From JAUNBN01 sp036645935 (GTDB taxonomy: Bacteria; Bacillota; Clostridia; Oscillospirales; Ruminococcaceae): a stretch of 64,000 nt of DNA. Below the pieces are notes generated by a model, which had not been told where the DNA came from, ran no database searches, and worked only from the letters and a program-made list of their open reading frames with translations. This document shows, piece by piece, positions 43,792 through 52,886 of this stretch (the first letter of the stretch is position 1; the number at the start of each line of letters is the position of its first letter). The stretch spans positions 1 through 64,000 of the forward strand of contig JAVXNE010000010.1 in NCBI GenBank assembly GCA_036645935.1. The letters are read 5' to 3'. Made by a program: the position numbers and the translations under genes.

Positions 43792-44281
43792 TGTCGTCTC
43801 CTTTCAGCGTTTTTCTGAGTTGTTTTCTCGCTCGAGTGAGAAGGGTTCTGACATGCGACTCGCTGAATCCGAGCGCCTTCCCGATCTCCGCCACAGAATA
43901 ATCCTCATAGTAAAACAAATGTATGGCAGCACGGTAATTTGTTTTCAGCCCACAGAGCGCTCTGTCCATGTGTTTTTCATTAGGGTTATCAAAAACCTGC
44001 TGTTCGCAATTTTCATCAAGCGGTTGCGCAGCGTTGCACCATGCGAGCTGCAGGTGCTTCTTTGCACAGTTTATTGTCACTCTTATCAGCCACGCTTTGC
44101 GATGTTCTTCACTTTCAAAACTTCGGATTCCTTTGAAATACCGCAAAAATGTCTCCTGATATATGTCATCCGCATCCGTGCGGTTTCTCGCATACGCGAA
44201 TGCGACCCTGTACACCATATCGGAATATTTTTCGACAATATCCTGAGTCGTCATCGCATCGTCCTGTGGTGAATTTTTCAT
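43784..44281 (-). CDS. ECF-type RNA polymerase sigma factor
   Basis: Sigma-70 family factor of about 165 residues with only regions 2 and 4. Region 2 has YARNRTDADDIYQETFLRYF, and region 4 has YSVAEIGKALGFSESHVRTL. ATG at 44281 follows GGGGG at 7 bases. It is encoded just before its likely anti-sigma factor. Upstream on the same strand there is only an IS remnant, so the pair is probably transcribed from its own promoter. Confidence 0.9.
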   Translation of the reverse strand: MKNSPQDDAMTTQDIVEKYSDMVYRVAFAYARNRTDADDIYQETFLRYFKGIRSFESEEHRKAWLIRVTINCAKKHLQLAWCNAAQPLDENCEQQVFDNPNEKHMDRALCGLKTNYRAAIHLFYYEDYSVAEIGKALGFSESHVRTLLTRARKQLRKTLKGDDND

Positions 44282-44385
44282 CACAACGCCCCCTTCACAA
44301 GTAATACCCCGCAAATAGTAAAAGGCTACAATATCTTTTGAGGAATTTCACTGTCATTGAATGTTTCTAAAACCTGTCGAATGAA

Positions 44386-44575
44386 AAAATGCCATCAAGT
44401 GAACTGCTTTATTTGCAGAAGTTTAACTCCATGGCGCAGTTTAAGGTAGCACTAATCGATTATCCTGATTACTTCAATAACCGCCGCATCAAGGCAAAGC
44501 TAAAGGGCTTGCCACCTGCTATTCACAGGCAACACGCCCTCTCGACCGATTAATTATTTGTCTAACTTTTGGGGG
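44386..44575 (+). mobile_element. IS3-family (IS150-like) transposase 3' fragment
   Basis: An in-frame fragment ends at TAA 44551-44553 and reads SELLYLQKFNSMAQF, then IDYPDYFNNRRIKAKLKGL and PPAIHRQHALS, the C-terminal end of IS150-like transposases. The sequence after the stop, TTTGTCTAACTTTTGGGG, resembles the right end of such elements. The rest of the transposase is missing, so it is a dead relic. The flanks 44282-44385 and 44576-44749 hold nothing else recognised. Confidence 0.8.
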
Positions 44576-44749
44576 GGAACTTTCAAATGCATGACGGCGT
44601 TTTTATTACGCTTTTGCATATTGATTCTGGGTGCATGGGAAAATTCGAGCGAAGTGCAAAACTGAATACCTGCAACCTGTGAAAATCCATTCGGCACCGC
44701 CTCAGTTTTAACGCGCTTATTTTGGTCTTTTGTGGCATCCCTGCGGAAT

Positions 44750-47700
44750 TCAGCAGATGAACTTTGCGAGCGTGTCGTATATTTGCTTCGGTTCAATGGG
44801 TTTTGCCAGATGATCGTTCATCCCTGCGTCGAGACTTTTTTGAACATCTTCTGCAAATGCATTGGCGGTCATCGCGATAATCGGGATTGTCTTTGATTGC
44901 GGATGGCTGCATTCTCTGATTGCGCAGGTTGCTTCATATCCGTTCTTCACCGGCATCTGCACGTCCATCAAGATTACGTCAAATTCTCCCTCCTTGCTTT
45001 GAAAAAACATCTCATAACCGATTTGTCCGTTATTGGCCACACTCACGTCGGCACCGGATTTTTTCAAAATTCTTGTTGCAACCAGCTGATTCATCGGATG
45101 GTCCTCGCAAAGCAGCACGTGCAATCCGGAAAAATCAGCGGAATGCGTCTGTTTTTTCTCGCTTTTCTTCGCAGCAATTACATCGTCTGTAAAGCGCAGA
45201 GGAAGCTCAATCACAAAAGTCGTTCCGTCTCCGACCACACTGCGCACTGAAATAGTTCCGCCCATGTAGTCCACAATACTTTTCACGATGGAAAGGCCAA
45301 GCCCCGTACCCTCTATCTGGGAGATCATTGTGTTTTGCACTCGATAGAAAGGCTCAAAAATATGCAGCTGCTGTTCAGCGCTGATTCCGATCCCGTTATC
45401 TGAGATTTCAAAGCGATATAGGCCAATCTGCTTGTGCGAAAGCTCCGTCTCTGTTAAGCAATATCTGATTTCCCCGCCTTCATGTGTAAACTTTAGCGCA
45501 TTTGCTAAGATGTTGTCGATAACTCTGTGAATGCGGACAACATCGCCGCTGCAAGTGTCGTGGATAATATCCACGCTCAGTTCAATGGTTTGATGCTTTT
45601 TGCTTGCCAGTGCCCGCGCCCTGCCTGCGGCGAGATTCAATTGCTCTGAAATCGAAAACGTTTCACATGTCAAAATCATCTTTCCGCTTTCGATGCGGTT
45701 CATATCCAAAATGTCCGTGATCATCGAAAGCAGCAACGAGGAAGATTGCTCAATCACTTTCAAGCTCTCGTGCACCTGCTGCTGGTTGTGCTCATCTGCA
45801 ATTGCAAGGCTGCACATTCCAACGATGGCATTCATCGGGGTCCTGATATCGTGACTCATGGATGAGAGGAACTTTGATTTGGAACTGTTTGCCTGCTGCG
45901 CAATGGCCAGTGATTCGGAAAGGGCTATTTTCTGTTTTTCCTGTTGCGCCAGCATATCCGTCACATCGGCACGGCTGAACACCACAATTCCGGATGCCCT
46001 GTCGTGCATGACAAATCTGGTTTGTTTTGTGCAAATGTCTCCGTTTGTCTCTCTCAGATGATAGATGAACTCATAGCTGTCTTTATCCCTCAGCTGGAGC
46101 ATCACGTTCTCAATTGACATTTTTTCTGCGTAAAGTTTCTTATCCTCGTCCACAATATATAAATTTGCCGTGTTGCGTATCGCGTCCGTGTAAGAGTATG
46201 CAACCCCATATTTGTAGTCATTCAGCTGTGTCGCTTGAATTCTGCTGTTATAAAACACGGTGGTATTGGAATGCAGATTGAGATGAGCCACAAAGTCATA
46301 GTCGAACTGGATGACGGAGTCCAAAACCTGCTCCTGCATTTTGTTTGCGGAGACATCGGTCACTGTCAGAAATCCAATGAGCTCATTGGTTTCCGGTTGC
46401 AGAGCCGTATCAACATGCGTTGAAATCCAACGAACGCCCTTCCCCTCTCCCATATCGATTGTGCAGTCAAAATCATGCTGTGTGATTCCGAGTTCAAAAC
46501 TGTTTTTTGTGTTTTCATTGCCAAATATCTTACAGAATATCTGCTGCTGCTTTTCATCGGGGATAAGGGATGCGACGCCTTGAAAAAAGTCCTCCCGCAC
46601 CATTCCGAACCGCTGTTCCAAATCGAGACCAGTCTTATCTTCAATCTCGAGAATGACGTTGCGCGTGACATTGCAGTGCCCTGCGAGAATGACGTTTTCG
46701 CCCAAAGTGCGATAGCGGTATTTAATCGCATCCTCGTATTTTTGCCTGACTTCAATCTGATCCGTCACGTCGACAGCGCTGCCCAGCGCAAATGATGGAT
46801 TTCCGTCCTTGCTTGGCAGCACCGTATACGTGCAGCGTTTCCAAATATAGCTCTGAGAATTGACATTCCACAGCCGCACGGTCACGGAAACCTGATTTTC
46901 TCCCCTGTGCAGCCTTCTGTAAAACTCTCGGAAATTTTCCGCATCGTCCGCGTAACAGAGCTTTTTCTCGATAAGTGTTTCTGGCACGTTTGGAATTTCT
47001 GCTGCGTGCACACCATAGACGTCTTCTGTGTTATGGTTTTGAATTATGGTGCATCGAGACATGTCGTACAGCCATGTGTCGATATGATTCTGCTCCAGAA
47101 CGGTGGAAAAGCGATTTTCGAGTGCTTTGTAATCGTTGATGCTCTCCGCCGTGGCAACCGCCCAAAACGGCTTCTCGTTTTCATCAAAAAGAGTCGTGAA
47201 TCGGACGCGTTTCCACACAAGATTGCCCTGTGCGTCGATGGTTTTGATGTCTGCTCTTGCTGTCGGATCCCCGTTTTTAACCGCCTTTATCATCGCGTCA
47301 CACATCGCGATGCTGTCAGCGTGTATTGCACCGGTTTTATACAATGCCTCGGGGTAATTTTCGATGACCTCATTCAGTGAATATTCGGCCGTGGATACGG
47401 AATTCAGGTAAGCTCTGTCGCGCGCAATATCATACTCCAAATAAGCAAGACCCGCGTGGTCTATTGCGGCCGCTAATTTTTGCTGTGTCTTAGCAAGCTC
47501 AAATGTTGCCTTTTTCTTCTCGGTTATGTCGACAAACACACAGTAAAAAAGCTTGCCATCATCTTCACTTTCGATAAGCTGTCCGCGAAGCAAAATCCAT
47601 TTGACGCTTTTATCCTTGCAAAGAATCCTCAGCTCGTCTTCGATCGACACTTTACCGGCATCTATCTGCGCCGTGGCCGCAGAGAAAACAAAGGAAAAAT

Positions 47701-48643
47701 CATCCGGGTGGATGACGGCAGACATCCTGTTGCCCATGGCAGAAAACTCTTCGCGCGTATATCCGAAGAACTCATACATCCCATCATTTGCAGATGTCAC
47801 AGTCCAATCGCTGTCGACTCTGCACCGGAACACTGCACCGGGAATGTTGTTGTAAATCCGCGCGATTTCATTGTTGGCTTTTTTCTCTTCGGAAATATCG
47901 GACAGGTAAATCACGTATGCGGGAACACCGCGCCAATTAATTGAATGCGATGCAATTGAATAGTATCTTGACAGCGCGTTAATGTAAACTTCGCGCGGCT
48001 CTATCGTGTCCGCTGTGGAGTATGCAAGGCACTCCTCGCAGGGCTTATCTTGATCTCTCAGAGCGCAATAACATTTTTTTCCCAGACAATCATGAATTCC
48101 GGATCTTGCAAGCATCTTCTCCATTGCACTGTTCACATAGAGCAACTTGTGCGAATCCCGCTCTATCACATAAACACAGTTGGTAGCCTGATGCACAATG
48201 TTGCTGTAAAGCTTCAGTTCATCTGAAATACCCTTTTCGACATGCTTTGAGCAATCGGAATAGGTGCAGAGGACGAGCATTTTGCCGTCGCCCGTGTCAA
48301 GGCATTTTCCGCGATCCTGAACCCGCAGATAATCCCCGTCTTTTTTGCGGATTCGATATTCGATGATATACTTGCCTGCGTCGCTCAGTTGCTGACGTAG
48401 GCGCTCTGTAACAAATTGAATGTCATCCGGATGAATATAGTTTTCTGCTTTTCCGTCAATATCCTGCAAAAGCTCCTCTTGGGAAGCATATCCGAAAAAG
48501 TCCAGCATGCTTTGGCCTACATATCGACACGGAAGCCCGGGTTCCACAGTTCTGATCATTAAGCTTTCCGAAATCACTCTGTAGCAAAGCTCGCGATCAC
48601 TGCTTTTCATGTGTGAATTTTTCAGTATCCCGGTAAATTTCAT
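44750..48643 (-). CDS. Soluble hybrid histidine kinase with several PAS domains and a receiver
   Basis: Protein of 1297 residues without membrane helices. Four or more PAS domains fill the first 870 residues; one has the cysteine motif CYCALRDQDKPCEEC. The kinase core has SMSHDIRTPMNAI with the phospho-accepting histidine near 931, the N-box NILANALKFT, and G-boxes DNGIGIS and GTGLGLSIV. The receiver has its aspartate near 1227 (LMDVQMP) and the lysine in HLAKPIEP. GGGAG lies 6 bases before the ATG. It is separated from the next kinase by about 1.1 kb that contains a repeat tract. No separate output regulator is adjacent. Confidence 0.92.
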   Translation of the reverse strand: MKFTGILKNSHMKSSDRELCYRVISESLMIRTVEPGLPCRYVGQSMLDFFGYASQEELLQDIDGKAENYIHPDDIQFVTERLRQQLSDAGKYIIEYRIRKKDGDYLRVQDRGKCLDTGDGKMLVLCTYSDCSKHVEKGISDELKLYSNIVHQATNCVYVIERDSHKLLYVNSAMEKMLARSGIHDCLGKKCYCALRDQDKPCEECLAYSTADTIEPREVYINALSRYYSIASHSINWRGVPAYVIYLSDISEEKKANNEIARIYNNIPGAVFRCRVDSDWTVTSANDGMYEFFGYTREEFSAMGNRMSAVIHPDDFSFVFSAATAQIDAGKVSIEDELRILCKDKSVKWILLRGQLIESEDDGKLFYCVFVDITEKKKATFELAKTQQKLAAAIDHAGLAYLEYDIARDRAYLNSVSTAEYSLNEVIENYPEALYKTGAIHADSIAMCDAMIKAVKNGDPTARADIKTIDAQGNLVWKRVRFTTLFDENEKPFWAVATAESINDYKALENRFSTVLEQNHIDTWLYDMSRCTIIQNHNTEDVYGVHAAEIPNVPETLIEKKLCYADDAENFREFYRRLHRGENQVSVTVRLWNVNSQSYIWKRCTYTVLPSKDGNPSFALGSAVDVTDQIEVRQKYEDAIKYRYRTLGENVILAGHCNVTRNVILEIEDKTGLDLEQRFGMVREDFFQGVASLIPDEKQQQIFCKIFGNENTKNSFELGITQHDFDCTIDMGEGKGVRWISTHVDTALQPETNELIGFLTVTDVSANKMQEQVLDSVIQFDYDFVAHLNLHSNTTVFYNSRIQATQLNDYKYGVAYSYTDAIRNTANLYIVDEDKKLYAEKMSIENVMLQLRDKDSYEFIYHLRETNGDICTKQTRFVMHDRASGIVVFSRADVTDMLAQQEKQKIALSESLAIAQQANSSKSKFLSSMSHDIRTPMNAIVGMCSLAIADEHNQQQVHESLKVIEQSSSLLLSMITDILDMNRIESGKMILTCETFSISEQLNLAAGRARALASKKHQTIELSVDIIHDTCSGDVVRIHRVIDNILANALKFTHEGGEIRYCLTETELSHKQIGLYRFEISDNGIGISAEQQLHIFEPFYRVQNTMISQIEGTGLGLSIVKSIVDYMGGTISVRSVVGDGTTFVIELPLRFTDDVIAAKKSEKKQTHSADFSGLHVLLCEDHPMNQLVATRILKKSGADVSVANNGQIGYEMFFQSKEGEFDVILMDVQMPVKNGYEATCAIRECSHPQSKTIPIIAMTANAFAEDVQKSLDAGMNDHLAKPIEPKQIYDTLAKFIC

Positions 48644-48964
48644 TTTCGTCTCCCGCTAATAAGTATAGATATCATCATGCGATGCGGCCATATTCCAATG
48701 ACAGACAATGCAAACATCCAACAAAGCATGCATTGCGCAGAATTTTTGCGTTTCTTCAGCTTTCTGTTGCGCGCTTAAAACCAAAACATAATGCCGTCAT
48801 AAACGGCATTGCTCAGTGAAAACTATATGTGCTTTTTGTGAATCATGATTGTTTGTCAATTGCAGGTGCGAGCTTAAATACAGCAGCGGTCTTTTGCTAT
48901 GTCTTCTCACACTTGAGTGCTTATTTTGTCATGGCTCAACTTGCAAATCCGATATTCGCGTCTC
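48644..48964. other. Intergenic stretch with a small inverted repeat
   Basis: No gene was recognised. AATGCCG-TCATAAA-CGGCATT (48790-48810) is a perfect 7-bp inverted repeat, possibly a weak terminator for transcripts arriving from the repeat side. Confidence 0.45.
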
Positions 48965-49518
48965 TGCTGCTTTACATGTTGCTGCTTTACCTGTTGTGCT
49001 TTGCTGTTGCTGCTTTGCCTGTTGCTGCTTTGCTGTTGTGCTTTGCCTGTTGCTGCTTTACCTGTTGCTGCTTTGCCTGTTGCTGCTTTGCTGTTGTGCT
49101 TTGCCTGTTGCTGCTTTACCTGTTGCTGCTTTACCTGTTGCTGCTTTGCTGTTGTGTTGTGCTTTGCCTGTTGCTGCTTTGCTGTTGCTGCTTTACATGT
49201 TGCTGCTTTGCTGTTGCTGCTTTACCTGTTGCTGCTTTGCTGTTGTGTTGTGCTTTGCCTGTTGCTGCTTTGCCTGTTGCTGCTTTGCTGTTGTGCTTTG
49301 CTGTTGTGCTTTGCCTTTTGCTACTTTGCTGTTGCTGCTTTACCTGTTGTGCTTTGCTTTTGTGCTTTGCTTTTGTGCTTTGCCTGTTGCTGCTTTGCTG
49401 TTGCTGCTTTACCTGTTGTGCTTTGCTGTTGCTGCTTTACCTGTTGTGCTTTGCTTTTGTGCTTTGCCTGTTGCTGCTTTACATGTTGCTGATTTGCTGT
49501 TGTGCTCTGTTGCTGCTT
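48965..49518. repeat. Degenerate minisatellite of 10-11-base units
   Basis: About 550 bases are built almost only from GTTGCTGCTTT and GTTGTGCTTT joined by GCCT, ACCT, ACAT or GCT. The plus strand is nearly free of adenine. As a consequence all three plus frames stay open, but the encoded strings of leucine and cysteine are not protein-like and have no ribosome site. The tract lies between two large hybrid kinase genes. The flank 49519-49732 holds nothing recognised. Confidence 0.9.
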
Positions 49519-49732
49519 GCGGCGTTCTCACCTGGAAACAAGCTCCTGCCTTTTCATCTGAGCAACTGCTCTGTTTTTTCTTATCTGCGCGGATATGATT
49601 CTAAAATCATATCAAAAGCACCAAACTCCAGACAGGTCCGCTCCACTGCGAATAAGCTCATTGCTGATATGCTTCACTGATAAATAACTCAGTTTTCGCC
49701 TTGCGCCCCATGTTTTGCGCATGTCTATCGCT

Positions 49733-52700
49733 TCACAGCAATTTTTGTATTGTTTGATAGAGATTCTCGGCCTCAACCGGTTTTGCAAGATACGCGTTCA
49801 TTCCGGATTTTTTGGATTTGGCAATGTCCTCATCGAATGCGTTGGCCGACATGGCGATGATTGGCACAATTTTTGCCCATGGACTATCCAATGCGCGTAT
49901 ACCCTCGGACGCTTGCAGCCCGTCCATAACCGGCATTCTGATATCCATCAGCACAGCGTCATAACCGTGCTCCTGCTTCGCCTTAAACATGTTCAGCCCA
50001 ATTTCCCCGTTTTCTGCCACATCTACACTGGCGTGTTTGAACTCCAACAGTTTTCGCGCCACCATAATATTGAGCTGATGATCCTCAACCAGCAAAAATT
50101 TCTTGCCTTTGAAATCGTAAATTTTGTCAGTTTTTGCGTCGAACGTTTCCATGCTACTTTCCGAATTGCCTCTCGCAATTCCAAGCGGAATTTGCACACG
50201 GAAGACCGTTCCCTTGCCCAATACGCTCTCCACGGAAATGTCGCCGCCCATAAGTTCAGCGAGGTTTTTCGAGATGGCAAGTCCCAATCCGCTACCGCCG
50301 TATCCGGATCTTGCTCCGTTTTCTTCCTGAGAGAACGGTTTGAAGATATCCTTCAAAAATTTCTCTCCGATCCCAATTCCGGTATCGCTGACGGCAAAGC
50401 AGATAATTTCTCTTTTCTCATCCGAGTAAACCTGTGAAATGTCGAGTGTGATCGTCCCTCCCCGGGGAGTAAACTTCACTGCATTGGCGAGAATATTGAT
50501 CAGAATCTGCTGCAGCCTGACACCGTCGCCGATATAGCTGTTTTGGCAGCCTTCAAATCGGGTCACGACATAGCTCACGCCCTTTTCCTCTGCCTGTGTC
50601 TGAATGATCATGCTGATGGCATCCAAAAACGGCTGACACGCAAATACATCGCGCTTGAGCGTCACTTTACCGCTTTCAATTTTGGACATGTCCAAAATAT
50701 CATTGATCAATTGCAGCAAATACCGAGAGGAGTATTGTGATTTTTCAACGCACTCCTTGATAAATTCAGGATTGTTCAGGTTCTGCGCAACAAGCTGACT
50801 CATGCCCATGATGGCATTCATGGGCGTCCTTATTTCATGGCTGATGTGGGAGAGAAACTCTGATTTTGCGGCATTGGCGCGCTCCGCCATGGCAACCGCA
50901 GCCACCAATTCCTGATTCCGCTTTTCCTGTTCCTCTACGGCTGCGGTGATATCCACTCTCGTCATCAGAATGATTCTCTGGTCACGATCAATATAGCTGA
51001 AACGCAGCTGCTTTTTGAACACTCCGCCGGCCGGATTGTGCATTCCATAAAAAACACTGTAAAAAGATTTGGCATCCAACTGCGCGAGAACCCTTTCCAG
51101 CTCAATTTCCCAGAGCACGCGATCCACCTCATCGGAGCAGACATAACGGCGCACATAGTCCTTGCTGTCCTCGATGAAACTGTCGCTTTCATCAAGATAT
51201 GTATCTCCGATATTTTTTTGACTGTATCGGACCGACCTGTTGTGCGGAACATCGGCCACCACTAAAAAATCATAATCCATTTTCGCAACGGTGTTCATGA
51301 TGTTCTGCATTGTGCGCTCACCCGTGACATCGGTTGAATACAAAAACGCAATTATGTTTTGATCTTCCGGACGTTTCATCATGTAGGCAGTGATTGCCAC
51401 CCAATATCTGCGTCCGGATATATTTCGGGTAAACTCCATAGAGACCGTGGTTTCCCCATTTGCAAAGCGATTTATCAGCCTGTCGCGAGTGAAAACCGAC
51501 ACGTATTTTTTCTTCATTTCTTTCGTAGTGAGTTCGCTGCACACCTGATCAAAATAGTCTTGTGCTGTTTTTGCAGCCTCCATATGAACGGAAACTTCCG
51601 GAAAATTGCTTTTGAAATCCAAAATGGTGTTTTTGGTCAAATTTATATTGATGGAAGCCATCGTCGCTTTCTGCATAGCCTCCCTGTATGCCCGCTCGTC
51701 GTGATACCTCTTTTCCGCCTCTTTTTCTTTCGTGATGTCGCGACCAACGCAGTATGCTCTATTGGGATTTCCCTCGTCATCAAACTCATTGGTATAGATC
51801 ACCCGCTCGCACCAGAATTCATCCTCTCGGTTCTGCCGAATCCAGATATCTGCGGTGACTTCTTTCTCTCCGTTTTTGAGCCTGTCTATCATATCGAACA
51901 TCAGCACCGCGCTGTCTTCCCTGATATGACCTTCCGAGACAACCGTGTGAAGATAGTTTGTCACGATATTGTCTTTCGGGTTGACTTTGGGAGATTTGGA
52001 AAAAATGGTCAGGCAATCTGCGGCGTAATCGTATTCCCATATATTGATATTGGAGGCTCTCACCGCAGCCTCAAAGCGGGACTCGCTCTCCAGCAGAGCA
52101 TGCTCAGACTGAATCTGCTCATTCACGTCGGTTATCACTGCATACAAAATGGGGACATCGTCCTGATCGGCCATCACCTGTCCGGAAATCCGCATCCAAC
52201 GGTATCCACCGTTCTTTTGCAGCGCACGGTGCAAGTTGTTGAAGGTCTCTCCTTTTATCCTGGCGATTCTGATGGCATCCAAAAAGCCCTGCCTGTCGTC
52301 CGGGTGCAGAATGTCGAGCGTTGACGCTTGTGTGGCGTCATTGTATTCTTCTCTTGTCATTCCGCAGAGCTCGTACACTCGCTCACTCAAAAAAATCGGG
52401 CTGAGTCTTTCATCCAAGTGGTACATACTCACACCGCCCGGCACGGAATTGACCAGCGTTTCATATTGCTTTACACCGGCACGGATAGCTTCTTCCATCT
52501 GTTTTTGAACCGTGATGTCGGAGTAGTAGGCAAAAATGACCTCGCGCCCGTTTTCGTCGAACGTGTGGAGGGAATTCTGACTGACCCAAATACAGCTTCC
52601 GTCCTTTCGCAAGACGCGGTAGGTGATTTCATATGGGTCAGCGGTGCCAATCCGCGTTTCCGCATATAGCTTGAGACGCTCTCTGTCCAGCGGTGACACA

Positions 52701-52882
52701 AAATTCCACGAGGAAGCGTCAAACGCCTTGATCAATTCGTCGGAATCTGAAAATCCCAGCATTTCAACAAACATGTCATTGACCCAGAGAATGGGAAGTC
52801 TCGGGGAAGTCTCGGCAATCACCATTCCGATGGGGAGCGCAAGATCGATGAGATCTTTTTTTATTTTCGACAGCTTTTTCAT
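49733..52882 (-). CDS. Soluble hybrid histidine kinase with PAS domains and a receiver
   Basis: Protein of 1049 residues without membrane helices. At least four PAS-type domains occupy residues 1-640. The kinase has ISHEIRTPMNAI with histidine near 682, NILANAVKFT, SDTGIGIG and GSGLGLAISKNL. The receiver has its aspartate near 980 (LMDIRMP) and YLAKPVE. AGGAGG lies 9 bases before the ATG and only 4 bases separate it from the upstream kinase gene, so it is co-transcribed with it. Signal unknown; cytoplasmic sensing is implied. Confidence 0.92.
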   Translation of the reverse strand: MKKLSKIKKDLIDLALPIGMVIAETSPRLPILWVNDMFVEMLGFSDSDELIKAFDASSWNFVSPLDRERLKLYAETRIGTADPYEITYRVLRKDGSCIWVSQNSLHTFDENGREVIFAYYSDITVQKQMEEAIRAGVKQYETLVNSVPGGVSMYHLDERLSPIFLSERVYELCGMTREEYNDATQASTLDILHPDDRQGFLDAIRIARIKGETFNNLHRALQKNGGYRWMRISGQVMADQDDVPILYAVITDVNEQIQSEHALLESESRFEAAVRASNINIWEYDYAADCLTIFSKSPKVNPKDNIVTNYLHTVVSEGHIREDSAVLMFDMIDRLKNGEKEVTADIWIRQNREDEFWCERVIYTNEFDDEGNPNRAYCVGRDITKEKEAEKRYHDERAYREAMQKATMASININLTKNTILDFKSNFPEVSVHMEAAKTAQDYFDQVCSELTTKEMKKKYVSVFTRDRLINRFANGETTVSMEFTRNISGRRYWVAITAYMMKRPEDQNIIAFLYSTDVTGERTMQNIMNTVAKMDYDFLVVADVPHNRSVRYSQKNIGDTYLDESDSFIEDSKDYVRRYVCSDEVDRVLWEIELERVLAQLDAKSFYSVFYGMHNPAGGVFKKQLRFSYIDRDQRIILMTRVDITAAVEEQEKRNQELVAAVAMAERANAAKSEFLSHISHEIRTPMNAIMGMSQLVAQNLNNPEFIKECVEKSQYSSRYLLQLINDILDMSKIESGKVTLKRDVFACQPFLDAISMIIQTQAEEKGVSYVVTRFEGCQNSYIGDGVRLQQILINILANAVKFTPRGGTITLDISQVYSDEKREIICFAVSDTGIGIGEKFLKDIFKPFSQEENGARSGYGGSGLGLAISKNLAELMGGDISVESVLGKGTVFRVQIPLGIARGNSESSMETFDAKTDKIYDFKGKKFLLVEDHQLNIMVARKLLEFKHASVDVAENGEIGLNMFKAKQEHGYDAVLMDIRMPVMDGLQASEGIRALDSPWAKIVPIIAMSANAFDEDIAKSKKSGMNAYLAKPVEAENLYQTIQKLL

Positions 52883-52886
52883 TTTC

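Noticed and set aside
44554..44796. An 80-codon minus-strand frame before the first hybrid kinase stop
   Set aside because: It overlaps the IS3 relic and the kinase 3' end, has no ribosome site and resembles nothing known.
48965..49518. CRISPR-like array
   Set aside because: Units are 10-11 bases with 3-4-base linkers, no 20-40-base spacers, and no cas genes are nearby.
48829..49680. Three overlapping plus-strand frames rich in leucine and cysteine that look like a membrane protein
   Set aside because: They exist only because the repeat tract lacks stop codons in every frame; there is no ribosome site, and all three frames are equally open.
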